Assembly (NCBI GenBank): GCA_964036155.1
Contig: OZ038422.1
Coordinates: forward strand, 28,605,201 to 28,669,200
DNA: 64,000 nucleotides
Source: Diploscapter coronatus
Taxonomy: Eukaryota > Nematoda > Chromadorea > Rhabditida > Rhabditidae
Direction of reading: 5' to 3'
Made by a program: the position numbers and the translations under genes. Under the pieces are notes generated by a model. That model saw only the letters and a list, made by a program, of their open reading frames with translations, ran no database searches and was not told the origin of the DNA. How positions within the stretch are numbered: position 1 is the first letter of the stretch; every line of letters begins with the position of its first letter. This document shows, one piece after another, positions 9,877 to 23,013 of the stretch.

Positions 9877-12800
9877 GACGCATTCTTTGAATAACCCGAA
9901 CAAAATATAAAGAGTGACCGGACAACTGCAAAAGTGTCTCGGATCCGAACCAAACTTATATAGTGGATACATCCATGGACCCTATTCACAAAAATCGGAA
10001 AGTTAGGTCCCGCCCCCAAAAGTGGGCGGAGCTAGGTGGGGGTCAAAGTTGAGCATTTTCACGATTTGGCACCCCTCAGGGGGTACAAATAAAACTTTTT
10101 TGCTATAAAAGATTTTTGAAAAATTTAAAAAGGATGAATATAGCCATGAAATGTACTTTCTAGAAATATATTGGTTTAGGGGATCAACCACTTGTTTGAG
10201 GCTGGAGGAGGTCCTGAAGTTAAAAAGTGTCAAAAATGGCAGTCTCAAAAACATGAATTTTTGTAGAAAATCGACTTTCCTGAAAAAGTTTAGGAGAAGT
10301 TCCGAAAATCTAATGCCATATTCGAATTCTACGCACCAAATTACCCTAAAATCAACCCTAAAAAGCATAAATTAGGGCGGACATTTTTGATAAAAAATCA
10401 ATCAAATGAGCGTGGCCCGAGGCTCGAATTTTACAAACTCGGTCGAAAAAATTCAAACGATACACCAATCGATAGCCCTTGAAAAACTGAGCAACTTTTG
10501 TGAAGACACCATATGGTTATCTATTATGGTATGGGAGTGGTACCTCAAAAACCAAAATTTAATGTCAATTTTCAAGAAAATGATACGAGAATATTTTCAT
10601 AGGTAATTTACCAAAATTTGGGCTCAAATTGAAGCTAGAGACATCTATTATTTATTCCCATTCAATTTGGAGCCGAACGATACCAAACATGGTATGGCAC
10701 CAAATGGTAGTGATCCATATGGTCAAGTTACCATTTGGTAACCAATACCCATCATGTTATATATCAAACGAAAGCCCTTATCAACCTGAGTAATATGTTG
10801 AAAGTCGCTTGAAAAATAGATTAGTCTATCGCCTTTTATGGTCATTTGAAGTTTGTTCATTTTTGATCTTTTTCGGCAGGTGGTTATAGTCAATTACAAT
10901 GATGGTATAATGAAACCACTTGCTGAAATTGATAGAAATGGAGTCGAATATCACTCTTCAGTCAATTTCGAGTCGATTGATACCCATTTTTATAGCATAC
11001 CATTCGAGGATCATATGGGTGATATACCATGGACCCATATGGTAACATGATAAAGTGATAGCACGGCATTTAGGAATCAAAAATGAAATATTGCCCTCCA
11101 ACTACTATATTCCGAAAAATTTTTTCGAATTCGTCTGACTTTTGAAAAGTTATGATTTTTTTGAATATTTTTGTCATTTTCGTGGGTCTGACTCATTCAA
11201 ACCTCTATATCACGCATACCATAATAGATAATTATGAGATGTCTTCACAAAAGTTGCTTAGTTTTTCAAGGGCTATCGATTCGTGTACTGTTTAAAATTT
11301 TTTGATCGATTTTATAAAATTCGACCCTCAGACCACGCCCATTTGACTGCATTTTTATCAAAGTTGTCCGCCCTAATTTGTGCTTTTCAGGACTGATTTT
11401 AGGGTAATTTGATAAGTAGAATCCGAATATACCATTAGATTTTCGGAACTCCCCCTAAACTTTCCCAGAAAACTCGATTTTATGCAAAATATGCATGTTT
11501 TGAAACTGCATTCTTGACACTTTTTAACTTCAGGACCTCCTCCCGCACCCAGCAAGTGTCTAACCCCCCAAGTCCATATATCAAAAGATGGAAAATTATC
11601 TAGACTACTTAATACTTTTAAAATTTTTCGAAAATCTTTCATAGCAAAAAAGTTTTCTTTGTGCTGTTTGCAGTAGTTAACATTCAAGCGTACTCTGACT
11701 TTACGGACTTTAACCGTTTTTTTTCAAAAATGTCCGCCCTAATTTGTGCTTTTCAGGACTAATTTTAGGGTAATTTGATACGCAGAATCCGAATATAGCA
11801 TTAGATTTTCGGAACTTCTCGTAAAATTTTTCAGGAAAATCGATTTTCTGCAAAAATGGGGGGTCGGCATACCCCCATTTTTGGCATCAGGACCCATTCC
11901 TGACTCAGCAGGTGGTTGTTGCCTGGAAACCTATATACCAGAAGATGTGCAATTACATGGGCTACTTTATGCTTTTTAAATTTTCTGAAAATCTTTTATA
12001 GCAAAAAAGTTTTCTTTGTGCCTCTTGAGGGGTGTCAAATCGTCAAAACACCCAACTTTGACCCCCACCTAGCCCCGCCCACTTTAGGGAGCGGGACCTG
12101 ATCTCCCCATTTTTGTGATTAGGGTCCATGGGTGTATCCACCATATAAGTTTGGTTCGGATCCGAGACATTTTTGCAGTTGTCCGGCCTTTGTTCGGGTT
12201 ACTCAAAGAACGTGTCTTAAAGCAGAGAAAAATACCTGCGCGGCTTTCGTCGAATTGAAAGCGTGCCACTCGTCGATGTAGTATTTCGCGACCTTGGCGA
12301 TTTTTTCCTGGTATTCGTCTTTGTCTTTCAAGCAAGACTCCGGATCGGGATGTCCCAGGCGCGTTTTCAGCTGAATTTCAGTCTTTAATTTTTAGGGTGT
12401 TAAATCTTACCGAAGTCGGATCGACGAATTTCCAATTCACGAAACGCTTGCTGTTGTAGTTGAGCGCGCACGCGTAGACAATGCCGACCTTGTTCAGCTT
12501 ATTCGCGTAGAAGTCGTGAAACTTTTTATCGGCCTCGATATGCTTCAGGAAGGGTGAGTGGAATACGCCGTCTCGATACATGTACAGAATCGAAATCTGC
12601 AATAAAATAACCATTGAGTAGAAATTTTAGGTGTACAATTTTGACACCTGAAGAGGGAATAAAAATTCGAGGAAATATGGCCTTTTAAAAGATAAAATCT
12701 GTAGTCATTCTTTACGAAAGTGTTAAATTTGAAAAATTACCGCAGTGAGCAGTTTACCAGTGGCGTCCTTGTAGGAAAACGTGATCCGATAATCGAGATT

Positions 12801-15271
12801 CCGGTAGATCGGAAGTGAGTCGATGCAAAATTTGCTAAAATACTTTTCTCTATTTTGAAATAGGAAAAAATATTTAGCAGACACGGGGGAACTCTTCATT
12901 CCACATAGGTAGGAACCGCAAGCGATAATTATCTTGGGCGAGCGGGCACATTAAGAAATCGTTTTCACAGAAATGTAGATCGACCGATAAATATCTAATT
13001 GTTATGGTGCCTTTTCGTGCCCACCTGCTTTCATGCCTTATACAAGCCAGTTAAAGACTAAAAATTGTCGATTTCGTGGATTTTCGCGCATTATTCCAAT
13101 TTTATTTTTGATTTTTGTATCTGCATTGATAATCTTCCGGTTAGGCATAATAAAGTTAAAGAAAATAGAATAAGCCTTGAAATGACTCAAAACCACTTTT
13201 TGTTACAATGCGACAGGGTTTGCGGTCCCTTACACATAGGGGATAAACTGCAAAATAAGTGCAAGCTTACGCATCCATTCCTTTGACTTTTTCTAGTTTT
13301 TGAAATTCGGGGATGTAGTAATTATCACTAATTATGAAAAGATGAGATCATGCTTTGATAGAATAAAGCGAAAACTTACATAGTGACGACTTTTCCTGGT
13401 CTGATACTCATTTCGACTCCAGGTGATTTCTTCAAGTAGACGTATTTGGTCTTGGCTCCATTACTGTAATCGACTTTCAGGGTTTGATTATCAACCATCG
13501 ACACGTTCATAATCACGCTCAGCTCAATGTTTCCTCGATACCTTGGGTTTTGAGCATCTGAAGTAGCTACGTTTTCTCTCGGCTATCCTATGAAAATACC
13601 TGAATTGAACTTGTGCAGTGTTGAGACGAACCTCTTATTCAGTTCGGGGTAGGTTCCGAAGGTGGTGGACTTCTGAAATAATTGTTTCGTGAAAGAAACG
13701 CAAATTTGATAGATGGATTAAATTGCATCAAACTCTATTTTAAAAAAATCTAGGATTTGTCAATAAATTACGCTACAAATCGCGCCATAAACAAAATTTG
13801 AAAATCACAATTTTGTCAATTTAGAAAGAGTATGTAGTTATTTCGTTACATGCAAAATAGTATAAGAGATGATAAGGCAAAGATTCCCTATCTCTACTAA
13901 TTCGTATGTAACAACTCTAAAATTACTGAATTTCTTACCTCAAAATATCTCGCGAATCTGACAGCGGAAATGCAGTCTTCGTCGTAGAGCGCATTGAAGA
14001 AGTTCTCGTTCTGCAGATAGAGTATTTAGAAGTGTCGTAACCTCGCAATTCGAAAAATAGACGTATGATTGGAAGAGGATAGGGAAACCAGACTTGGGAT
14101 TTTTCGAGCCGCATGAAAGAACTAGGTGATGAATTAGTCCAGTCCGATTTGCATTCCTATTCTTTATCATAGGACGAGGATATGATGATAATTTTGCTGC
14201 TAAAAAGTCTCAAATCTAGAGAAACATTTTCACTCTTTCATACTATCCCTTAAAATTACCTGAAGGACGATTCCGAAACAGTCCACGAACATGTGGATCG
14301 CGTATTCCGGTTCGTATTTGAGAATCTCGTTGATCGCCCAGTACAGGCAGAAGTCATTCGGCCTTCTCATGCAGACAATCGACACGTAGAACGACGAGAA
14401 ATCCCCGATCTCAGGTAAACGCTTGAATTCGTCGATCTGAAATAAGTTTGTGTTGCAAAAATTGACTCACTGTAGTTTTCATCCTTTTTTTTTAAATACT
14501 ATGGGAAAAGAAGAAAAAGGATGGGAACTACACAAGGGACCCAAAATCCGAATTCTAAATTTTACCACTTTACCAAATCTGCACGTTTTCGTCAATCTTT
14601 TCCCACCGTCATCAAGAATGTTCTCGTCGAAAATCGTTGTCTTTATGCCCAGCTTTCCGGAAGAGATCGTCATCTTTCCAGCGAAGGGCGAGTCGATGAA
14701 TGTGATGCCTCGGACCTCTGTGCAGAAAATCTGAAATTTTCTGATCCTAATTTTTCGAAGAAAAAAATGACAAATTTTAAAGTTCCTAGAACCATAATCT
14801 ACCGAGTTATATTTAGAACTTCTGCAAACTCTACACCTTTTTAACCTCTAAATTCATTGTTTTTAAAATAAAACCTATAGAAAAGGGCTGGTGATTCTGT
14901 CAACCTTGAATGTCAAATTTCACGTTTTCTTGAAAAAATAGCCGTAGGAATTATCTGATTTACTCGATTATCCTTCGACTCGATCGTCCAAGCATCAGAT
15001 TTCACGCACATTCCGAGTTCCCACTGTTCAGCGAGTTTGGCATCGATCTCCACGAATTTTTCCAATTCGAACATCCAGAGAACCTTATTCGACTCGACCT
15101 CATCTTCCATCACGACTAGAGCGGTCTGAAATTTATCAATTTTTCTAAAATTTATTATTTCAAAGAAAATGCCTGGTTTCTAATTTTCTTCCAGAATATT
15201 TTTATCTTATTCTCAGAAAAAGCTAACTCTGAAAAAACGCAACTTACGATCGTTTTCCCTGCCTCGGTCAT
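9425..15271 (-). CDS. Unrecognised 491-residue protein
   Basis: Eleven exons assembled from 15271 down to 9425 give 491 residues in phase. The start is MTEAGKTI in a 24-nt first exon. I do not recognise the family. Visible features: no signal peptide or membrane helix; mixed hydrophobic and charged sequence typical of a globular intracellular protein; a beta-rich middle (GNIELSVIMNVSMV, then KTKYVYLKKSPGVEMS and RPGKVVTIKFCIDSLP); and a helical last exon (IFKSIEDTARFLVDLLEIGG). Several segments (CRFGKVIDEF, FSSFYVSIV) faintly recall Tudor-type modules, but I would not call it. The last intron (9635-12235) is 2.6 kb because it contains a TTAA-flanked foldback element ending 19 nt from exon 10. 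The last exon is duplicated at 1776-1985. The 3' end faces the esterase-like gene. Confidence 0.8.
9877..12216. mobile_element. TTAA-flanked foldback DNA transposon, non-autonomous, 2.34 kb
   Basis: TTAA flanks both sides (9873-9876 and 12217-12220). Immediately inside, the two ends are inverted copies: GACGCATTCTTTGAATAACC on the left and GACACGTTCTTTGAGTAACC on the opposite strand at the right. The inverted similarity then runs for several hundred bases: 9877-10560 pairs with about 11210-12216, and one arm segment is present twice on the right (from about 11373 and about 11735). The centre (10660-11050) is rich in CCATATGG-like palindromes. No transposase-like ORF is visible. TTAA sites with a purine-purine terminus fit piggyBac- or Kolobok-type superfamilies. 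It lies in the last intron of the unknown minus-strand gene. Confidence 0.85.
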
Positions 15272-16026
15272 CGCCTAGATTAGACAAAATGGGAGTTTAG
15301 AGAATCAACGAAAATGTCGAATAAAAACGGTGGAAATTAGATGAATACTGTAGAAAAAGGAATATCAGGAATAGGAAATCAGCAACTCGATCAACAAGTC
15401 TCTTCTTCCCTATACAAGTTGCAGGCTCTTTTCGAGAAGGGAAAGTTGCGAGTGGCCTAATAGCCTTAGCAAGTTGATTTTATCATCACCTCATCAGGGA
15501 AAATCAGCAAATAATCAAATCAGCGGTAAAAATCAAGGAAATCCGGAGAAACTTCGAAAATCGGTTTGAAAAGGAAGTTTGGGGCGACGGCTAAAGCCAG
15601 AGTACGCGCTAAACGCAGTATGTCGACAATAATGCTCGATGATTTTTGGGCCAGTCCTGTTGAATTTTGTCGTTTATCACCGTTTCTAACCTAGAATCAT
15701 TTCAACTTTTCCTCGAAATATTCCCGTTAAATTCGGAAAATCGCCCAGAACGTTCTGGATCCATTTCTTATCCGATTTCACTCGTACTTTTCTCGATTTT
15801 CCCCATTTTTATCTCAACTTTAAAATCTCTTCAAGTTCCTTCATATATTTTCTCAAAATTTTGACAAACTTTCGACAAACTTTCTATACAAATTCTGTAG
15901 ATATTCTGCCAGTTTGATTTATGCAAATTTTATATTTGAAGGTCTTGTCAACTCGTAAAGTTCTCTTGAACATTATCATGAATTCATCATTTTTTCCTAT
16001 TTTTCAGAGACAAGTCTTGGGCAATC
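15272..16026. promoter_or_regulatory. Divergent intergenic region: unknown gene / rps-11
   Basis: No gene is supported here. It separates the minus-strand unknown gene from rps-11 and should hold both promoters. A TTTTTCAG acceptor about 20 nt before the rps-11 ATG is probably the spliced-leader acceptor of that gene. No clear TATA box or repeat was noted. Confidence 0.5.
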
Positions 16027-17088
16027 ATGGCTGATCAAAACGAGCGCGCGTTCCTCAAGCAGCCCGGCATCAACCTCAACAACAAGGCGCGTATGCTCAA
16101 GGGCGAGAGGAAGGTTCCTCGCAACGTCAAAAACGTCGGTCTCGGCTTCAAGACGCCCAGAGAGGTCCGTTATTTTTCATTTTTCAGAAAAACCTCTAAC
16201 ATTATTTTCATTTCCAATTTTTCTTCAAAATACTCTAGAAGAAAATGCTTTCATTTTGAACCCAAATTCACCCAGAAATTCTCGACCGATATCTTTCAAG
16301 ATGTGAAGAAACATGGCTAAAACTTGATATGGGGTTGACGAAAATTTCCAAATTAAGTTTCCGAATTTCTAGGCAACTGAGGGAACGTACATCGACAAGA
16401 AGTGTCCATGGACGGGCAACGTCTCGATTCGCGGCAACATTCTGACTGGAGTGGTCTACAAGTGCAAAATGACCCGCACCATCATCGTCAGACGTGACTA
16501 CTTGCATTTCGTCAGGTTAGGAAAAGTTTTCGGAATATTTTGAACAAGTTAAAAAAATGTTGAGTTATAATTGTTCTGAAACTTTAGGAACATTTTAAAG
16601 TTAGTCAAACTTATTTGGTTAGAAAGTTTTTGAAACTTGTAGAAGCATTTTTAAGATTTTCAAAAGTATTTTGAATAAATGATTTTTGGAAATTTGTAGT
16701 TCCCGAAATGCTTTGAACAGTTCCCAATAATCCTCAAATTTTAGAAAGTACCGTAGATACGAGAAGAGGCACAGAAACATCCCCGTCCACTGTTCGCCCG
16801 CCTTCAGGTTTGGAATATTTTATTCTCCAGATTAAAAAGAATTCTAAGGTTCCAAAAAAGTTTCCAATTCAAATTTCCACTGAAAAAAAAAACTTATTTT
16901 CTCGAGATTCTACCATTCTTTTAATTTGTTAACTTTTGAAAAAGATTCCAATTCAAATTTGCAGAGACATCGCCCCGAAAGACGTGGTGACGATCGGTGA
17001 GTGCCGTCCGCTGTCGAAGACTGTCCGCTTCAACGTGCTCAAGGTGAACAAGTCGGGCACCTCCAAGAAGGGCTTCAGCAAATTCTGA
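16027..17088 (+). CDS. rps-11: 40S ribosomal protein S11 (uS17)
   Basis: Component of the small ribosomal subunit. Four exons (16027-16164, 16373-16515, 16745-16807, 16965-17088) give 155 residues, close to the family's usual ~158. Eukaryotic S11 sequence is recognisable throughout: the N-terminus [15 protein letters not shown], then [28 protein letters not shown] and [15 protein letters not shown], followed by the uS17 signature region [20 protein letters not shown] and a basic tail ending GFSKF. Codons are strongly biased to C- and G-ending forms compared with neighbours, as expected for a very highly expressed gene. A TTTTTCAG acceptor precedes the ATG. AATAAA is at 17224-17229. Confidence 0.97.
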
Positions 17089-17515
17089 GAGGTCACTCCT
17101 CTCTAGGAGGTCGAATTTTCCACTTTTCGCCCCCTACCCTCTCACAAACCTTCATTGTTTTGTTCTATTTCCCTCATTATTACCTATGTTTTTCTCTCTT
17201 TGATTGTTGTTTTTGGGTTATAGAATAAATTGTTTGATAATTAAAAGACAAATAGCTTTTCTTGATAATTAAGGTAATTATCGTAAAACAGTAACAATTA
17301 ACAATTATAACGACTAATTTTTGAAGTTTCCAGAAGCTCTAGAATTCTTAATTTTAAAGTCTTGGACTCGAGAAAAGGCTGGAAACCTCAGAATAATCAA
17401 CAGATGAATTAGATTTTTGTCGGTATTTGACCGTATATTCCAAAGGTAAATCTCGGATAAGTCGAGTTAAAATTTGAAATTTCAAGAGAAAAGGTAGCTA
17501 AATCTCGCAAGGAAA

Positions 17516-17895
17516 CCTCATGAACTGATACTCGAAGTTTTTGCTCACTTTTGGCAGATAACCCAATTAGAATATGCAGATCATGATTATCAGCTCAAAA
17601 ACGCGAATAAACTCATTTGCGCGAGATAATTAGACATAATTACTCTTCTCTTTATAAAGGGGTTTGTTTTACAGGCAAAGACTCGAGGGGGAAAAATGAG
17701 CATGTATGCATAGGGAGATGGACAGTGACGAAAATAATCCACAGAGAAGAGTGGAAAAAGAAATGAGAAGACTTGAAGTAAATGGACAAGTAAGTCTAAT
17801 TATCTCGCGCAAATGGGCTGATTATCGTGAGCAGCATATTCGAATTGGCCTATTCACCAAAAACTAGCAAGAAATTGGAGTATCAGTTCGTGAGG
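17516..17895. repeat. Foldback repeat (MITE-like), ~380 bp
   Basis: Two arms of roughly 100-120 bases, 17516-17637 and 17794-17895, are inverted copies of each other. Both contain GCGCGAGATAATTAGAC at the inner side and AACTGATACTC at the outer side. The spacer is about 155 bases. The element lies between the convergent 3' ends of rps-11 and ESF1. No target-site duplication was clear and no coding sequence is present. It is unrelated by eye to the TTAA elements. Confidence 0.6.
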
Positions 17896-17988
17896 CTCCC
17901 TTATCAATCCCCTCGTTTTCATCTTGAAATATCGTAATTTTGAGCCGCTTTCTTGATTATCTTTTGGAATATCTCCCGATTTGCCGAG

Positions 17989-20900
17989 TCATTTTTTGGC
18001 CATCTTGCCGGCCTTGCGCTTGAGCTTCTCGATCAGGTCCTCCTGAGTGTTAGTTTGTGCCGCCCGTTTCGCCTTTTTGATCTCAGCCTGCTTCACGCCG
18101 AGCTCGGAGCTCTAAAACATTAAATTAGGACTTCTACGAAAAATCGGTAATTAAATTGGATTCTTTGAAAGTTAGATTTGTTTTGATTATAAACGTCGAA
18201 CGGACTGAGTTATTCTAATTTCCAAGTCTTATGAGTAATTGTTGAAACATACATATCTATGTTTCTTGAATGTTCATAATTTTGAAATGTAAAGTCCAGG
18301 AAGGTTTCAGATATGGATATTTTCTTGAATTTTTCAGAGCTTGCAATATTCTAGAAATATATCAAAGTTCCTTGAAAAATCTATTTTCGAAAAATTTTTA
18401 AGAGAAAACTCAAAAATATGCTTGAAATTTTTAAAACCAGTTAATCTAAAACGATTTCTTCAGGAAAACAGAAAAGGTTATTTTCTTATTTTTATTTTTT
18501 TTTGAACATTTAAAAATCGCTCACCTTCCTGACCTTTGCACTGCTGGATTCGATGGCGAAAGCGCTATCGGTGAAGAGCGCTTTGAAGCGAGGATCCGCA
18601 GCCACGGAGTCGAGCGTTTTTTCATCCACCTGAATTTTTTAAAAATGTATTAATTTTTAAAATATAAAAATTTTAAAAAGTTCACCTTTTGTGATTTCTT
18701 GCCGGACTTAAGCTCGCGTTTCTTGGACTTCTTTCGCTCCAGATACTGCTTATATTTCGAGAGCTGGAAATTTGAGATTAAAGAAAATAAAATAAAAATC
18801 ATAAAATTCTCACAAATGAAAATTAATTGTTTTATTTTCCTTCAAATTTACTATTAAATTTTTATTTCAAAATAATTTTTCTAATTAAAAATGTAACCTT
18901 CGGCTTGGCCTCCTCTTTAACCTCATCATCTTCATCCTCGCTTCCGCTCTCCTTGTCCTTGATGCCGATCTCATCGTCCGAGCTATCGACCTGAAAAATA
19001 AACATTTTTAGTTTTTATTTTAAAATGACTTCTTTTATATTTTATTTTTCTTTTCTAACGCATCAAATTCCAAAACTTCTCTTCGTACTCAGTACTTCTT
19101 GAAGCCTATATAGCATATTTTCATTTCAAAGTCCCTGAATTTTCTATTTTCAACCGAATTATTTGAAAAAAAATTATAATTTTACCAATTTGCACATTTT
19201 TTTTCTTCTAAATAATTTTTTGAAAAATTTATGAAACTACTCAATTGCACAGCTTTTTTCAAGTATAACATTTTTCCAAAATAATATTAAAAAATAAATT
19301 TAAGAATCCAACCTTCTGATAGCCCTCTCCATCGCTCTCACTTTCGTCTTCCCCATCACTCCATTGGATCTTCATTTCCTCTTCCTTGGGTTTGTCTTCG
19401 AGCAATGAAAGGAGGGCCCTTCGTTTCTCCTCTTTCTGATCGTCATCTTCCGAGTCGGAACTCGCGATCAACGCCGACGATTTCTCGATCGCTGCCTCAT
19501 CGTCTCTGGAAATAAATTTCAAACTAATTGGACAAATGTTTGAATTTCTTAAAAGAAGTTCCATTAGGTTAAATATTTTATCCGAAAATATATTTCATTT
19601 TAAATTTTCTCTATAAGTTCCAAGGTTGTATAATAGTTTTTGACATTTACGCAAAGAAATTCTATTTGATGAATCTTTAATTTCTGAAAAATGATTCATT
19701 TTTGTTATGTTTCAAACATTTCTAATAATGTTCAAAATTCACATTGCTACATTCCTTTCGCCCAATTGAAATTTTTTTTTTTAAAAAATACTTGAAAGCA
19801 TCCTCGAGTCGGCGTTTTCTTTCAACATCCTCGTCCCAGGTCATCTTGTCGCCCGTGCCCATGATTTCGTTCGTAGGCTTGATTTTGGGCTTGTATTTCT
19901 GCTTGTCAATCTCAGCCAGGGTAATCGTTTCGTGAATGCGAGATTCCTGAACGACATGAAAAGTTGTTATTTTAATAATTCCCTGCTAGAGATGAAGTTA
20001 TTTTGGTTTTATTTGATTTGTTGTTGTTAAATGAGATTGTTCATATTCGAAACTTCGATATATGCGAATTCCTTTAAACCTACATCGAAAGCCATGTCGT
20101 CTGGCACAAATCGAAGGTCCATTTTGAGACCGCAGATTTCGAACTGGAACCCATCGCACTCGTCGTAAATTGCCGATGCAGTCTAAAATAACACTTTTAT
20201 AATTAAGAACAGTGGTATAAAACTAAGTCTTCTCTTAGAAACTATTATTGTTTCATTTTTAAAATAAAAATACCTGTTCCGTATCGCACTCGATAACCGC
20301 GTAGTAGTACTTCAATTTTTCCAACTGATACTTTTTCACGGCAGCACGAGCGATTCTAAAAGAAATGAAATTACTAGTTTACAATGTGACCATTACATTT
20401 CTGAAAATAAACAAAAAATCGGATTGTAATTTGAAACAATGTACGTTTCAGAAAGTTCACTAATAAATGGAAATAAAAGCATTCAATTATTCTAGGATTA
20501 TTGAACTAAAAAACTTTAATTAAACCCACTCTTTCATAGCTGGGTTATTTTCATCGTAATTCACTGGCAGGTCGAGTCGAGGACCCTTTTCCTCCTCCTC
20601 TTTCAGCCTTTCCGCGCCGAAATCCGACACGTAAATTGTGACGCGCTGAACCTCGCCGCCGCCCGGTCTGGAATATTTACCTTACTTTTTATTTGTAAAA
20701 TTTTATCTTAATTTTGAACATTTTGTTGTCTTCTTATAAAAATCAATTTTAGCAATATTCGAACTATGATTTCTATTTAACTTTTTCAAGGCATTTTTGA
20801 TCTTTCATTCTTTTTCCCTACAAATGAAAAAAGCTAATCGCGCTAGCCGTTTCTAATTCTTTCTCTTTGATTTTTAGATTTATTTATTAAAAAGTAAAAA

Positions 20901-22406
20901 AAAAAACGAACTTGAAAGAATCGGCAAGAAAAAGAATATCCTCGCATTTGACTTTGTCCCAATCGAGGTTGCAAGCGGCCAAGCGACGACTCGCCCACTG
21001 AATGCGTTCTGCGTCGCTGAATCGTTTTTATTATTTTATATTTTAATTTTTAAAAATTTTCTTTTTACTTTTCGAGGTATTTTGTGTAGTTATCACCCAC
21101 CATTTTCTTTTCTCCACACTATTTCTGAGAAAAAAGGCTGGTGATGGTGGTAAAAGAGTGATAACTATTATTTATTGAAGAGAACGTCGATATTCAAAAA
21201 TTACGTTACTCGTCTCGTTTTTCTTCTACGCGACTCACTATTTCGCTCCTCCAAATTCGATTTCTAATTGCTGCATAAATATCGACTTTCTCTACAATCA
21301 ACAATACAGTGGACCATTTTTCTATTTTGTAAGAAATAAATATTATAAGTTTCAGAGCCATTTCAAACTCGAAAAATTTCAAAGTCATTGTTTTTCAGTT
21401 GATAGTTCGCAAGTCATGACGGTTCTTCCAAGATTTTAAAATTAAGAAAGAAACGAACTTGTCAAGTTGGGCCAGCTCCATGTCGAACTCCTCGTCGTGC
21501 TCGTCGAGATCTTCATTCTCACTATCATCGTCTGAAGACGACTCCACGTTGCCCTCGCCTCTGAATTATTTTTATTTTTGATTTCAAATTCTAAAAGAAA
21601 TAAATTTTCAAAAATGTTTCGTATGTTCTGAAATTGTAGAAGATAAAAATTGGAATTTAAAAATTACTTTCTAGAAATCTTAGTTTTTGTCTTTTTCAGT
21701 AAATATAATCGCAATTTCGAAATTGACGATTTCAAACAGTTGATTGTTATTGGTCACCACTTCTAGCATGATTTTTCTCTCGGAAAAGTCTGAGTTTAAA
21801 GCAAATAATAATTATCACCTGGCCAAATCGATCTTCCTCTTCCTGGAGTTGATCACTCCCTCGTCCGAGCTCTCGCCCGATTCCGACTCGGATTCCTCGC
21901 TTTCAGAACTTCCGCTTTTTTCCTCTTCATCCTCCATTTCGTACATCTGCTTCATCGTGTCATCTGAAATTGATTATTTTATTTTGTAGATTGCATTTTT
22001 TATTGTTAATTAAAAAGTAACGAAATTGTTAGATTAAAATTCTCAAGATTTCCAAGGTTACTTTCGCAAAAATAGGAATTTTCTAAGAAAAATTAAACAT
22101 ACCCTTCTTCCTGAGCCTCCGCCCATATTTGTCGATTTTTGGCTTGGCACCGAACTTTTCGTCCGTCAAAATCGCCGCAAAGCGCGAGTCGATTTTGGCC
22201 TAATTTTATTATTTATCAAAAAATAGATAATTTTAATTCCTATCGAGAGTCCAATTTTTTAAAGATTTTCTTTATCCTTTTCAAATTTCTCTTCAAAAAT
22301 AAATTTTTACCTTTCTATGTTTTTGAGGCAGTCCGACGAATTTTGGATCTTCCTTCAGGTGCGCAAACCGCTTGTCGCTAAACGCGGCCGAACTCTTTTT
22401 GCCCAT
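17989..22406 (-). CDS. ESF1: ESF1 homologue, nucleolar pre-rRNA processing protein
   Basis: Fourteen exons give 536 residues in phase. ESF1 acts in the nucleolus in 18S rRNA maturation and associates with pre-ribosomes. Recognisable parts: the N-terminus with paired DPKF/DSRF motifs ([33 protein letters not shown]); a long acidic Ser/Glu/Asp stretch; the conserved core ([59 protein letters not shown]); more acidic and lysine-rich low-complexity sequence; and a C-terminal NUC153 domain ([19 protein letters not shown]). The ATG follows an ATTTTCAG acceptor by 6 nt, as in a trans-spliced gene. It starts 607 nt downstream of the mars-1 stop on the same strand, so operon membership is possible. 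Confidence 0.93.
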
Positions 22407-23013
22407 TTTTCGCTGAAAATTAAAATTCGATTTTCATCATTCCTGGTAAAATTTAAAGATATCCCAAAGGATTTAAAACCTTTCTTATTGCTAGTCCAAA
22501 TTCCCAAAAATAACAACTATTTTTTTAAAGTAAAAACGATAAAACACCATATTTTTAAAATCAACAATAACGCACTGCAATCGAAGAATAACCGGATAGA
22601 AAATCCATTTTTCAAAAATTTAGCCAAAAAAGAAAAAAACCAACAACTTGAAATGTAACTTTGAAAAGAGAAAAAGGATATGACTTGAAACAAACCAAGA
22701 GGAGAAAAACAAAAAACCTATTTTAGGAATTTAAAATTTCAAATGACAAAATTCGGATTTCTTTTAAAAATTTTCCATTTTTTAATTTAAAAAGTTGATA
22801 AAAACTGGAAAATCATTTCAAGAAGTCTAAAACTGCCCCTGAAATAATCAAGTCCCAGAAGTACCATATTCTCAAATTACGAAAAATTGTGCACCTCAGA
22901 AACACATGACTTTCAGAAACTTGTAATTTTTAGAAAATTTTAACGCTCTCGGAAAGTCACATTATTCCTGAAATGCCAAAATTTGATAGATTACGGTATT
23001 CTAATTTTCTCCC

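Noticed and set aside
10003..11687. Several ORFs of 60-121 codons inside the foldback element
   Set aside because: Frames on both strands mirror the inverted arms; none shows transposase features.
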